Origin: Labia minor
Lineage: Eukaryota; Arthropoda; Insecta; Dermaptera; Spongiphoridae
Assembly: GCA_963082975.1 (NCBI GenBank)
Contig: OY720345.1
Location: 58,696,528-58,760,527 of the forward strand
Direction of reading: 5' to 3'
DNA: 64,000 nt
Part shown: positions 24,080 through 36,054 of the stretch, in pieces
Numbering within the stretch: position 1 is the stretch's first letter
Layout of the letters: each line of letters starts with the position of its first letter
Notes under the pieces: model-generated
Seen by the model: the letters and a program-made list of their open reading frames with translations, nothing else
Database searches by the model: none
Told to the model about the DNA's origin: nothing
Position numbers and translations under genes: made by a program

Positions 24080-24731
24080 TTATCTTCTTGTTTTTTTTCC
24101 TCGTAAGAGATAGTATTGCGATCACGAAAATTTTCGAATTTTTTATACGTTTTGAAGGCTCCCGAGTCATTTTCACTAAGGTTGAGAAAAATGTCTCTAT
24201 GTGTGTATGTAGACAAGATTACGCAAAAACGGTTTGAGCTAGAATAATGAAATTTGGGACACATTTGCACGGGCATTATTCAAAATTCGTAGTTTTTATC
24301 AACTTTTGAGAAATGTAGCTAATCCGGAAGAGGGTCATTACCTACCACGTATTCATTTTTTTCCTCTAAACTGACCGTAAAAATAAAGATATATGTTTGA
24401 TAGTTTTTCACATGATTAAAAATTATATAAAACTGCTATGTGTAAAATTTCAACTTGATTGAAAGTATACCTGAATTAATTTTTTAAATTTTGACTTAAA
24501 ATTGAAGGTAAAGGTTTTTTTTTTTTTTTTTTTTGAAAAAATCAAAACACTCTTGGTATTATTTGATTGCCTTCTTATTTCATTCAAATGTTATCTGTGA
24601 AAATTATGTTAAAAACCTTAAATCCTATGATCGGTTAGATTAAAATTTTAATTAATTTTCAAATATAGAAAAAAAAGCTTGATTTTCCAATTCAAATTTG
24701 CGAGATATAGTCGAGTGGATACATCCCATAT
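24080..24731 (-). mobile_element. HINE-A copy 1
   Basis: On the minus strand the 5' end keeps a worn hairpin and GACTATATCTCGC (subterminal repeat with a 2-bp insertion). The 3' end has CGCAATACTATCTCT and a decayed second arm. The body carries GTTTTTGCGTAATCTTG and GAAAATTTTCGTGATCGCAA, shared with the copies at 27.2 and 41.4 kb. The 66-residue open frame at 24076-24276 lies inside and is spurious. Confidence 0.7.
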
Positions 24732-24734
24732 TTT

Positions 24735-25370
24735 TTTATTTATAAAATTTTAAATCTGAATATAATATTTTATTTTCAAAATTCTGTAAGAAAGTACTTT
24801 TTTATTTTTTAATATATATATATATATGGTTAGAAAATACATAATTAGGAGTAAAAATAATAAAAATATCAACAAAGGGCTGTGATAATATTGGAATGAA
24901 AAATAAGATTGGATTTATTTAACTTGAAATTTTTTTCCTCGTTTCTGTTTCAGAATTTGAGATTTTAAAGGGAAACTACCATTAGTGAGGATCGAACTCG
25001 TAAAGCAACGGTTTTAATCTCTTTAGCATAACATTGAATATTTTTTTTATAATTTTAAAAAATAAATATAAATAATAAATATTTTTTGAAATGGAATTAT
25101 ATTGATAAAATAATTTATATATTGAAGACAGACTTAACCAGATAGGTAGTGTGATATTATAGCACCAGATGGGAAAGTTTAAAATGATGGCGACAGACTT
25201 ATATTATTTTATTTTAATAAAATAAGTTTTTTTTGTTAATAAAATTATTAAAAAAATGTATTACAGATATAAACTATAATAATTAAATAAAAATTTAAAT
25301 AAATACTTAGATGTTCATAGATAACATAAAGTACCTCGAAAATCACAAAAATAACAAATTATTGATATAA
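24735..25370. other. AT-rich non-coding, possible tRNA-like relic
   Basis: On the minus strand near 25005-24970 the sequence GAGTTCGATCCTC matches a tRNA box B, preceded by a weak box-A-like stretch. It could be an old SINE; it does not fold as a tRNA gene. Confidence 0.3.
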
Positions 25371-25372
25371 AT

Positions 25373-25824
25373 CAGGGGCGAGGAACCTTTTATTATCAAA
25401 GCGGCAAACGAAAGTTCGAAATTTCTTGACGGGCCGCAGATAACAATTCAACTTAATAAATTATTAAACCTTAAATATCTAATTAACAATTCACAAATTC
25501 TTTTTGCAATTGATAAAGCCTCTTTCTGGAGATCAAAAAATCGTTTCATTGTTGAAGCAATTATTAGAATATATATTTCATTTAATCAAGTGAAAAAAGT
25601 TTAGGATTTCAATAAAAAGATATGGTAATAGAGGGACGGACAAATTAGTTGCTCATCCCTCATAAAATAGTATAATATAATTGAATAACATTTTAAATAA
25701 ATAAAAAATAAATATTACTCTATGTGCTTTACATTTGAAGAGTCTTAATATTGTATTATAATTGTATTTGCCTTTTAGCACATTTCACTTGTGTTTCCTT
25801 TATCGTTCGGCGCACGGTGCTCTG
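25373..25824. mobile_element. Probable worn hAT non-autonomous element
   Basis: It starts CAGGGGCGAGGAACCTTTT and ends in GTGCTCTG, with an internal GGGCCGCAGATAA motif. The flanking octamers ATATAAAT and ATATGAAC match at 6 of 8 positions. The inverted ends match only partly, so the copy is old or the right boundary is wrong. Confidence 0.5.
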
Positions 25825-27150
25825 ATATGAACAATAAATTTAAATAAAAATGTTATATGGAAATAATTTTTATAAATTTTAATTTGGTAGTCAAAAATAT
25901 CTTTCAACTATTTCTAAATTTATATATAATGTATAATAATAATAATAATAAATATATTTATTATAGTTTATCGAAAAAGGATCTAAACGGATTGAAAGAA
26001 TCCTAATTTAGGTAAAAAAAAAAACTTAAAACACCTAACTTATATAAATATTATTATATTAATTTCATTATCCTCATTTACATTTCATGTATTAACCTAC
26101 TATATATGCATAAAGGTGTTATAAAGGTTAATTAATGAAACTAAAATGATCTTTGACATAAAAAGGGTTTGGGGAGTCAATTATCGAATGCAGAGATGTT
26201 AATCAACATCCATCAAAGTCAAAAAGCGATTAATCCTAAATTGATTTATAACGTTGAATTAAAAAATCAATGAAGGATTGAGTATTTAATATATATATAT
26301 ATATAAATTATATGTAGGTATATAAAATTTATTCTGTAAAAAAAAATCATAGCCAAATTTTATTTTTAAATGTCACTTAATATAAATTGGAAAATGCAAC
26401 TGCAAGTTAAATAACAACCTAATTTATTCTTTTATATTTTCCAATATGGTTTATCATCATTTGCATTTCCACCCTTTATTTTTTATTGATTGCCAGGGCT
26501 TGGCCTTTAAGGGTGAATTTGATTGTCTGTTTTTTTTCATGCTAAACTCAACTACCGATTATTATGAACAATAAAATTATAGATAATAGAAAAGAGTAGA
26601 AAATATTTTTAGAATTAGTAGATGTATATAAATCTCAATTATAAAATTCGAAAACATATGAATTCTTTGATGTCCACCCCGAAATTTATAATCCATTGTC
26701 CGGTTGTCATTCAGACAATCTATTATATTTGTCCCACGCGTACCCTTTTTACCAAATATCTATCTATCAAAGTTGTATTAATAAAAAATATTCTTTATTC
26801 AGGAAGAAAATGAATAGATTTCATTGGGGAACTGTCTAACTTATATCTTTATTATAATATATATATATATATATAATTTTTTCTATCAAAATAATTTTGA
26901 CATCTCTATTAAAGAATTTATTTTTTTTTTGCTAGGCTTGTATTTTTTTTATTGGTATAAATTTTTCTGTTCATTGAACTTACTGGAAAATTTTTTTTTA
27001 TATTTTTTAATGTCTAAGGTCTCACAATTTTCCCATCAATTTCAGGTAGCTGTTATAAAACACAGGTAAGTTTCAGAAAAGTTTCTTTTAACCTTTGTAA
27101 AAATTCGTCAAATAATTAAATTACTTGAATTCTTTGAAAAATGTTTTTAA
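25825..27150. other. AT-rich non-coding
   Basis: No supported feature. The frames at 26622-26813 and 26824-27069 are low-complexity. Confidence 0.5.
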
Positions 27151-27154
27151 AAAA

Positions 27155-27777
27155 ATCTGGTGTGTCTCCACTCGACTATCACGCAAATTTGAATTAGATT
27201 AATTAATATAAATTATATTTAAATTAAATTTAATTAAAAAATTATAAATTTTAAATTAATAAATATATATTAAACCAGCGCATGTTTGGCTTTTTGTTGA
27301 TGGTACCACATCACGTGCTGGTGCGTGATTTGCAGACGTGTTAAAAATTAATTCCGGTACTTTCAGCGATTCAATCAAGCTGAAATTTTACACATAGAAG
27401 TATTATACAATTTTTAATCATATGAAAAACTATCAAAAATTTATTTTTACTTCAGTTTAGAGGAAAAAAATGAAAACATGGTAGGTAATGACTCTCTTAG
27501 GGATGAGCTACATTATTTAAAAGTTGATAGAAGACTACGAATTTTAAATAATGCCCGTAAAACAAATTTCATGATTCTAGCTCAAACTGTTTTTGGGTAA
27601 TCTTGTCTATACACACACACACACACACACGGAGAGAGAGAGAGAGAGAGAGACACAGATATTTTTCTCAACCTTAGTGAAAATGACTTGGAGACCTTCA
27701 AAACGTATAAAAACATCAAAATCTCGAATTCGAAAATTTTCGTGATCGCAATACTATCTCTGGCGAGATAGTAAAAA
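27155..27777 (+). mobile_element. HINE-A copy 2 (full length)
   Basis: The 5' end resembles GAGTG-TCTC-CACTC (here GTGTG-TCTC-CACTC), then GACTATCACGC. The centre has (AC)n followed by (GA)n at 27610-27652. The 3' end has CGCAATACTATCTCTGGCGA, a perfect 8-bp stem ACTATCTC/GAGATAGT with loop TGGC, followed by an A-run. The 10-bp GCGAGATAGT in the 3' stem is the inverse complement of the 5' subterminal repeat in undamaged copies. No coding capacity. Confidence 0.8.
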
Positions 27778-27779
27778 TT

Positions 27780-30185
27780 ATAAAAAATAATTATTTGGAA
27801 TTATAATTAATTAATTAAATATATCATTGATCAAATAAAAAAAGTTGATGTTTGTCAATTATCACAAAAACATTTATTTATTCATATTTATAAATATTTA
27901 TGTTGAACTTAAAATGATTATGACAGATTCATGTTAGACATAAGAAGTCATCTACGAAATCATTTGTCGAAAGATAATTTGGTATTATACTAAACTTGAT
28001 CTTTTGGAAGTGAATTGTTAGCTCTTATTTTAATGTAAATTTAATAAAATAACTAATCTTTATATCAAACTCTATGATTCAATAAATTAAACCTAATAAA
28101 TGAACTCAAAATTAAAATTAATTTATTTCCACAAATATATTTCTATAAATAATAATATATTAAATTAACTAAATTATGGATAAAATATTTATTTAAAATA
28201 AATAAATAAACTAATATACTTCTTAAAAATTATATAAATAAATGAAGTAACCAGAGTTATGGGGAGTAGTCTGGAGAGTAGCTTGGATGTGAATCTATTA
28301 AAATTCTGATATTGCAAAAGTTAACTTAATTTCTTTTCATTTGAAACGAAGTTAAAGTTCTCTTATTATACGAATTGAAATCATTAATTTGAAATGTTTA
28401 AATTACAATGAAGTTTAGTAGGTGGTTAATATATATATTATTTTATTATATTAGTAAAGTTAAATTTAATCAAAAATTTTGTATTTTATTTTATTTTATT
28501 TTAGATTAATTTTTAAAATAATATATAATATTGGGAATTATATATATCTTATATATAAATTTTTTAAAATAGAATATAATTCTTAATAATCCTCAATAAT
28601 AAATAAAATCATATATAATAACATACTCTAAGGAAAAAAGAAAAGTTTTAATTCACTTTCAATTATATTGAGATTGAGATTTTTGGTCTGATTATTTTTT
28701 TTAATAGATTGCATTTTTTAATAAAATTAAGATCATCAAATATTCATATGAAAGTTTAAATAATAACCATGATCAATTAATTAATCAATTTATTGAAATT
28801 GAAATTGTAAAAAATATAAGCTTATTTATGTATGAATAAATGTGCTGAACATCTTCACCACTATAAATAAAGACTTTAATCAACCCCTATTAAGGAAGTT
28901 GTTAATTATTAGGCAAATGAAAATAGTAAGGTAGCAGCATTACGTTACGTATATATATTTATTTATTTATTAATTTTTACTAAATTCCTTTTGCAAATAT
29001 GTACAACATATAAATAATTGAAAATGATTGTAGATTTTATTTTAATTTAAGAAGAAATTATTTCCCAATTATTGTTTCAATATTATTGTTTAAATATATT
29101 ATTATTTCAATATTATTGTTTCAATAAATTATTGTTTCATCATATTCACAATATATACAATATCTCACATATGTTACTATCGTTTTGAGTTGGTGCACAT
29201 TGGTGCAGCGCTATCTATTGTTCGTGTGGGGCACCATATATATATATATATATTTATATATAAGAAAAATATTAAAATTAAAATCTCTCAGATATCCAAT
29301 CCAGCGTTGTTTTGACATTAATAAAATCTCATTTATAATTACATATAATATTTATATATAATAATTTATATGCCTAAAAGTTTGTAATTAAGATAACCAA
29401 AAAGCCAATAGGTGTTTCTGTGAAGAAAATTTTTTGATATTAATAATCAAATTTTATTTTGACCTTGAATGAAAATAATATGACTCAATGAATAATGACA
29501 TTTAAATATATATTTATTTATAGAATGGGGAAAATTTGAATTAGTATACAATAATAAATTATTATAATACTATAATCTGAATATATGGTATATATATATA
29601 TATATATACTATTCAAATCCTTGAAATCCTTGACAAAATTATCATTAAAAATTTAAATAATTATTTATATTATTTTGATAGAATGAAGTTATTTTAAATT
29701 TTTGATCAATATAATTTTATACGATTAATAAAATTGAAAAATTAATTTTAAATGAAATATTTTTCTAAATATTTAATTTATTTGATTTATTTTTTATTCA
29801 GAAATTTTCATATAATTTTTTATTGTATTTTATACCTTTCTTTTTTATGTGAAGAAATTACATATTTATAAGTATATTTAATTTAATTTATAAAGTAAAT
29901 TTTTTCCATATTGGAAATGCTAATTAAATATAATATCATTTATAGGAATTTTTTTTATTTGTAAAAGTATTTTTATATTTTTAAAATAAATATATGTGTT
30001 TTATAATCGTTTTTTTAGTTTTTGAATTTCTTTAACACTTTTAAAAATTTCATTTTCAAAAATTGTTTTAAAAATAAATACATAATATCAAATTAATTTA
30101 AATAATTTATAAAGATCGAAAAGTCATTGAAGGGGAAAATTTATTTGAATAAAAGTAAATAAACCTATATAATTATTTTGTTGAA
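27780..30185. other. AT-rich non-coding with several AT microsatellites
   Basis: Low complexity throughout. A small unique block at 29180-29236 has GGTGC and GCACC at its ends. No gene. Confidence 0.55.
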
Positions 30186-30189
30186 CAAA

Positions 30190-30900
30190 ATGTGATTTCG
30201 AATCTTTATCTTTCTAGGTAAGATTCTATTAAATTCACCTTGGCAACCGGTGTTCGCCTGTTTATTGTTTTGTGAACCCTTGGGGAGAAACTCAAGACAC
30301 TCACCCTTAGTCAGCCATGGATCGATCTTTGGAAGGGTGTCTACCCCTCGTTGAAGTCTCCTGGAGACAACACCTGTCGCACGCCTCGCCTTCCGTTTAA
30401 CAAGAGTCACTCTCGGTTCCAAATTGATAACCCACTCGAAATAAGATCTTGTGAGGCACTACCACTTTCAATAAGTTTTTATTCTTATCACTGTTTGATA
30501 GGGATAAACGTCAAATGGGGGGAAACGAACATGCAAAGGTGAGAGTCACGATGGATCCATGAATCTACACCACTTTTACTATTCTAAAGAGATCAAGATA
30601 GATGGCTAAGGGTGAACGTCGGAGTGGGAGTAGTTGGAGCAAGAGAAGGAGGAGGAGGAGGGAGAGGCAAATACGATGTGAACTAAGCTGGGCAGGATGA
30701 CTGACTGACGCACTGACTGCTTGCCGCAGGCCTTCGCTTCAGTCAAATTGTTTTGATGACAATGCGCACGCATGCAACTGTGTGAGTGCATGTCGCTGTT
30801 TTTGTTTATGTGAGAGGGTCTCTCCCCTTGGAGAGTGCGATTCCCCTTCAGCAAAGAGGGTCTCTCTGTCTCAAATCAGGCCAACTTTCGGCAACTGGAT
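30190..30900. promoter_or_regulatory. GC-richer unique island, possible promoter or exon region
   Basis: This is the longest stretch of balanced composition in the window. It is not repeated elsewhere here. It contains GAGA-type purine runs (30640-30665) and restriction-site-like palindromes, and open frames on both strands. Arthropod promoters and first exons often look like this, but I see no TATA/Inr pair that decides it. Confidence 0.35.
30239..30458 (-). CDS. Candidate host coding exon, unknown protein (partial)
   Basis: An open minus-strand frame of 220 nt reads FEWVINLEPRVTLVKRKARR and on through VDTLPKIDPWLTKGECL to NTGCQ. It ends in CCAAG|GTGAAT, a good splice donor. It is rich in Arg and Lys, and codon composition is unlike the AT-rich surroundings. 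The acceptor side is not clear: the frame is preceded by a stop at 30459-30461 and no pyrimidine tract is seen. A second possible donor (G|GTGAGT) lies inside. I do not recognise the protein. Confidence 0.3.
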
Positions 30901-31765
30901 TGAAAATAATTTTAACCTACATAAATTGCGGAAAAGAGTCCATTTCCAGTTGAATGTTATTTTCGTAGCAAGAACCGGAAATTTGCAATTTTTTTTTGTT
31001 TCAGCCATTAATTTTAATTTTCGAGTAAAATGCGATCATCATAAAAATTCGACTGTGATTTTTGTTTCTCTACATTCTAAAAATGTATAATATTTATACA
31101 TTGATCTCTTCAATTATATTAAGTGTATATATTGTATATTTTAGCATTTCAACTGAATGCAAATTTAGTTTAAAAATTTGTAAATAGGAATGATGATCAT
31201 GATGATCATGAACATATCAATTATAATATCTATATATAATTAATATAGTTAATTTATTTAATTTAATTTATTTATTGATTTATTTATTTAAAATATAGTT
31301 AATTTATAGAAGTTTAAATAATATAATAACTTATTTTTAAAAATTTGTAAATTTATATTCGATTTTCTGATAAAAACGTATAATTAAATTAATACATATA
31401 TTAATAATACATAATAAAAAAAATATATTAACCTATCATTAATTATTTTAGTTCAAATAAATAATTACTAAACTATATTTTATAAAATCAAACTTTCTGG
31501 AGATTCTAAAAAAAAACAATTCAAAAAAGGTGTTTTTAGAAAAAAACCTAGTTCGAATTTTTTGTTTCTATAAATAAATTGCTAAAAAAAAATATTAAAA
31601 ATTTTTATTTTTAAGATTAATTCTTCGTACTTCATGAATTTACCTTTTATATCTATGTGAAGCTATTAAATTAATATTTTTTAAATGGATTAAAATAAAA
31701 TAGTTTTTGGAATAATTAAATATGGATTTAAAAATTATTAACACTTAGGAAGTAGAAAGAATTAA
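30901..31765. other. AT-rich non-coding
   Basis: A frame at 30782-31090 extends from the GC-richer island and has no recognised motif. The rest is low-complexity. Confidence 0.45.
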
Positions 31766-31768
31766 TAC

Positions 31769-31952
31769 CTGTTGTGTGACCATGAGTCGATGTTGGGACT
31801 TTGGGTTGAATGGGTAGAGGATTTTGGACTTGCTCTGTTCCCAAACTCCGAAGCTCCGAAGAATCCTTGGCATTAACACTACTACTGACAGAGTCTGCTC
31901 TTGACGACAGCCCGAAGTCGAAACGTCGGAATCCAAATTTCACATTAGACAT
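31769..31952 (-). CDS. Candidate first coding exon, unknown protein (partial)
   Basis: The minus-strand frame starts at ATG 31952 and reads MSNVKFGFRRFDFGLSSRAD, then a Ser-rich region and PLPIQPKVPTSTHGHTT. It ends in ACAACAG|GTATTAAT, a good splice donor leaving phase 1. Composition is balanced and Ser/Thr/Pro-rich, as in disordered N-termini. The frame also opens upstream to two further ATGs, so the start is not certain. Joining to the open frame at 30239-30458 does not keep phase with any acceptor I can see, so they may belong to different transcripts. Product unknown. Confidence 0.45.
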
Positions 31953-31954
31953 GA

Positions 31955-33055
31955 AAATAATCCGGAAATAATTTTTCATAATAATAAAAATTTTCATGGT
32001 AATCTAAACGAACAAATATATATATATATATGGATTAAAGAGAGAAGAGAGGGAGAAATCTAATCTTAGTATTCTTACGAGGCCATTTGGCCCCCACAGA
32101 AGCAAATGTATTCCATACCAATTGGGCAGTATTCCAAATTGCCCACCTGCCCATGTGAATATTAAAATACAATTTTCCTCTTTGATTTTACAAAGTATGT
32201 GATTTATAACATGTATTATAATAAGATGTTTAAATATTTTCAGAAGAGTTTCTGCTTTCTAATCTGAAGTGAACAAAAAATTTGTATTGATGAAATATCA
32301 TCAGTAGTTTTTAATATTCATATTATATTGAGTTAAAACCTTATTCATTAACTTTTCAAATATAATATCGATCGTGTTTATTTATATAATTAAGTTGAGA
32401 GAGTCATTAATTATTTCCTAATATTATTCTTATAATCAATTCAAATGGAATTTCTTGAGTGACATGAATCGTATTGATTCAGTTAAGAATACTACTAATA
32501 TATATAATTAAATATAATATCGAATGAAATCATTTTTTAATTAACAATAAAATTGCAATTAAATTTAAGTAATTAATTTAGTATTTAATTGCCAAAAGCT
32601 GTAGATTCAATGAAATAAACAATCATTTTCTGTTTCTGTTCAGTTCTAATTGGAAAGTTTCAGATATATCACACAACAGATGAATATAATTTTCAATATA
32701 AAACTTTTGTATTTGAATATATATATAATATTTTAATTTTAATAAAAAAATAAATTAAATTATAAGTGTATTATATATAAATTCATTAAAATATATAATA
32801 TTTTTACAAGAAAACACAAATAAAGATATTTTACATTAAAATTTATTCATTTTGAATTGTCTTTGCAAATTTTTCTTATCCATGTGTGTTTGATTATATT
32901 GATTATTCATTAATTTTTATTTATTTTTTCAAGAAATATTTATACATTGTTTCTTTCCCTTTTTAGGGCAAATTTCTAAAATATCCCTTTGTAATGAATC
33001 TATAAATGTTCTTGTTTGAATATATTAAAATGATTGTGAATATTTTATTTACATA
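31955..33055. other. Non-coding; complex patch at 32070-32160
   Basis: The patch has GGCCATTTGGCCCCC and a TTGGGCAG/GCCCACC inverted pair, unique in the window. The rest is AT-rich. Confidence 0.4.
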
Positions 33056-33057
33056 TA

Positions 33058-33494
33058 CGAGGGTGGACTGAAAAGTTTCCGACCTGACCAAGAAAAACTA
33101 TGTTTTTCAATTTTTTTTTTTGCTATATTTTTCAACATAATCTCCATCAACACTGATACATTTCTCATAACGGTGTTCTAATTAAATTTGATTCAATTTA
33201 ATTTAAGTCTCATCAACAGTTATGAATCGACGCAAAAATTCGTTTGGATTACGCCTACAGCGCCACATTGTCGTTAGAAATGGTTTTTCGAAGCAATTTT
33301 TGGTCTAACGCTAGGAAATGCGGCACCCACGTTGCACACAGCTTTCCATATTCAAATGATTTTGCAAAATATTTCGCACACGTTCAGCTGACATCGTACA
33401 GGTCTCAATTATCTTGAATTTTGAAAAATAAAACAAAAAAAAAATTGAAAAACACCGTTCTTGGTCAGGTCGGAAACTTTTCAGACCACTCTCG
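33058..33494 (-). mobile_element. Mariner deletion derivative with long inverted repeats
   Basis: TA duplications flank it (33056-57 and 33495-96). The ends, CGAGGGTGGACTGAAAAG and the inverted CGAGAGTGGTCTGAAAAG, agree at all but two of the first 37 bp, and similarity continues inward for about 75 bp. On the minus strand the interior encodes a transposase N-terminal half: SAERVRNILQNHLNMESC, then RRNPNEFLRRFITVDET. It stops at the first catalytic aspartate region; the rest of the catalytic domain is deleted. Non-autonomous. Confidence 0.9.
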
Positions 33495-33633
33495 TATACA
33501 ACATTAATTAATTACACATATACAATAAGGTAAATTTAATCTGTCTGTTCTAGAAGACGGAAGACGAATGCCTGAAGCATCAAAACTGCGGCCACCAGTC
33601 ATCGATAGATTATAGAAGCTAAAAATCTAAAAA

Positions 33634-33958
33634 TCTGGAATGTCTCCATTCGACTATCTCGCTAATTTGAATTAAATTAATTCACATATATTACATTTAA
33701 AAATTAATCCTAATTAATTATATAAATTATAAATTAAAATTAATAAATAATATGTGTTTGGCTCTTTGTTGATGACACCACTGCACGTACTGGCGCGTGA
33801 TTTGCAATGTTAAAAAAATTAATTCCGGTGCTTTCAGCGATTCAATCAAGCTGAAATTCTATATTTAGCAGTTTTATACAATTTTTAATCATGTGAAAAA
33901 CTATCAAAAATTTATTTTTAATTCAGTTTAGAGGAAAGAAATGACGAGATAGTAAAAA
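33634..33958 (+). mobile_element. HINE-A copy 3 (internally deleted)
   Basis: The 5' hairpin region and GACTATCTCGC are kept. The 3' part jumps directly to GACGAGATAGT and an A-run, losing the central microsatellite, the CAATAC block and one arm of the stem-loop. Confidence 0.75.
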
Positions 33959-33959
33959 T

Positions 33960-35280
33960 GTGAAAATACTTTTATACATTATCATATTTAAGGAAATATA
34001 TATTTAATTAGAAGATTTTCTTAAAGTAATTATATATTCATTCATACTCTAATTCAATTAAGAGTAATATTTGTATTTTACAGATAAAATGAAAAGAAAT
34101 AAAATTTACAATATATTGGCACAGATTGCATAATGAGGAATTACATAATTTCTAGAACAATATCGAACATAGAATAATTATTATAATAATTTTGATGATA
34201 AAATATGTTTAAACACTAAATAAGTATAATAGCATTGAATAATCATACCAAAATATTATTACGAAAATAATCTATTTATGATTGAATATGAATCTCGATA
34301 CTGTAATTAAATATGTTTTAGACCAATGCTTCATTAGAATTTCAAATTTCTATAGTTTCCATTTAAGCAATATATATATATAATATTAATTACAATTCAA
34401 TATTGAAAGGATATCGAAATAATACTGAATCATCTTTGATTCAGGCTATTGATATCAATTTCAATTGATAATCATCGTTTGGAAAGCAAATTATTTTAAT
34501 GGAGTTAAAGTGAAAATGATAATTAAAAAAGGTGTAAGAGAGATAAAATAAAAAAAAATGTTGACTAGTGAGAGAAAATTTAGAAATTAAGTCATTTTTC
34601 GCCTCGTTGAATTTTAAAATGTTTGAACTAAATTACAGAGGTCAGAGGAATAAGAGAGAAGTCATATTTTAAACAAGAATATATTGTATTGGTTATATTT
34701 CCTCCAAGGACATATTCATTTTACTTAAGTAGTTATTAGTATACCTTTTAGTGTCTTTAAAAAAACAGTCAGTAGTAATTTTACCTTCTTTTGGTAATTA
34801 TCATTATATTTTACTTAGAATGAAAATTGGACTAAATTGCAGTGAAACAAACATTTAAATTTAGTTGATTTTTTTGAACTCTAATACAAATGAAAATAAA
34901 ATCAATACTACAATTTTGAAATGTATATAATGCTGTAAAATTTAATTTAGCACTTATACTCAATCAAATAAATAAATAAAAGGTATTATAAATGTATTTT
35001 ATTTTCAATTGAGTTGAGTTGTAAACTTGTTTAATTGCTTACTTTTTTAAATTGTAGAAACTCAAGAAAGAAACTGTTACATCAATATCATAAGTATATT
35101 TTGAAATTGGATAAAAAAAAATTTTCAAAGGACTTAGGTATATATAAGACCAAAAATAAATTCATCCAATTTATAAAATAAATTTTACAAATACAAAGAA
35201 TAATTTTTAAAAAATATTTATTCAAAACAAAAATGAATCAAATTTGAAGGAATTATATATATTGTGTTTCCTACAATTAT
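33960..35280. other. AT-rich non-coding
   Basis: No gene or repeat recognised. Confidence 0.5.
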
Positions 35281-35284
35281 GAAT

Positions 35285-36052
35285 AAAGTCATACTGGAAT
35301 ATGTGATTAGACAAATTGGGAAAAAATCAAACGAAATCCAATTAAACAAAAATATTAGTAAGTTTTAGGATGATTACGCAGACGACTTAAATATAACAGG
35401 AGATTAGGCAATTGCAATTAAAGATAGATAGAAGCAGGAAAAGAGGTGGGGCTTGAAATTAATAGTGATAAGACAAAATATTTAGTAACAGAGAGACTTA
35501 GTATTAACACACAAAGTATTAACATACGAAACGTAGAATTAGAAAATGTACAAAAATTTAAATACTTAATCACAATGGATAATAATATTTGAGAAGGATT
35601 TAAATCGAGGTTGCAATCTGGTAACGTCTGTAATGCAGTAAAGGGTCTATGATCATGGGGGACGAGAGTATATTTAGAGTATTTGAGAATAGGATTCTTT
35701 GCAACTTTTATGGGTCAAAGACAGATGAGATCTCAGGGGAATGGCGAAGAAGAAATAACGTGGAATTGCATTTCCAAACATAGTTAGGGTTATAAAATCG
35801 AGAAGACTCCGATTGGCAGGGCACGTGGCTAGAATGGTAGAGGAAAAAAAAAGGCGAAAAATATATTGGTGCAGAAACCGATTGGGAAACGTCCGCTTGG
35901 AAAACCAAAAACGCGGAGGGTGTTCAATGTAGAAAGGGAAGTGAGAGGAAAATGCTTCGAGGGTTGTGGCTCAGAATAAGGATACTTTGAGAAGTGTGGT
36001 TGCTGTGGCCAAGAACTTTTGAGTTCCGTAGAGACACAAAGATAGATAGATG
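35285..36052 (+). mobile_element. LINE-1w reverse transcriptase to 3' end
   Basis: The plus strand reads LEYVIRQIGKKSNEIQLNK upstream of the catalytic YADD box (codons 35375-35386, context DYADDLNI). It continues with RVFENRIL, GEWRRRNNVELHFQT and WAGHVARM-like sequence, then the family tail GAGTTCCGTAGAGACACAAA and (GATA)n at 36040-36052. This order is the second half of a non-LTR polymerase. Several shifts and stops break it. The minus-strand open frame at 35708-35908 is spurious. Confidence 0.85.
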
Positions 36053-36054
36053 GA

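Noticed and set aside
29180-29236. Small element with GGTGC/GCACC ends
   Set aside because: The inverted match is too short, there is no target duplication and no second copy in the window.
30239-31952. Joining the two minus-strand exon candidates into one gene
   Set aside because: The donor at 31769 leaves phase 1 and no acceptor before 30458 restores the right frame; left as separate candidates.
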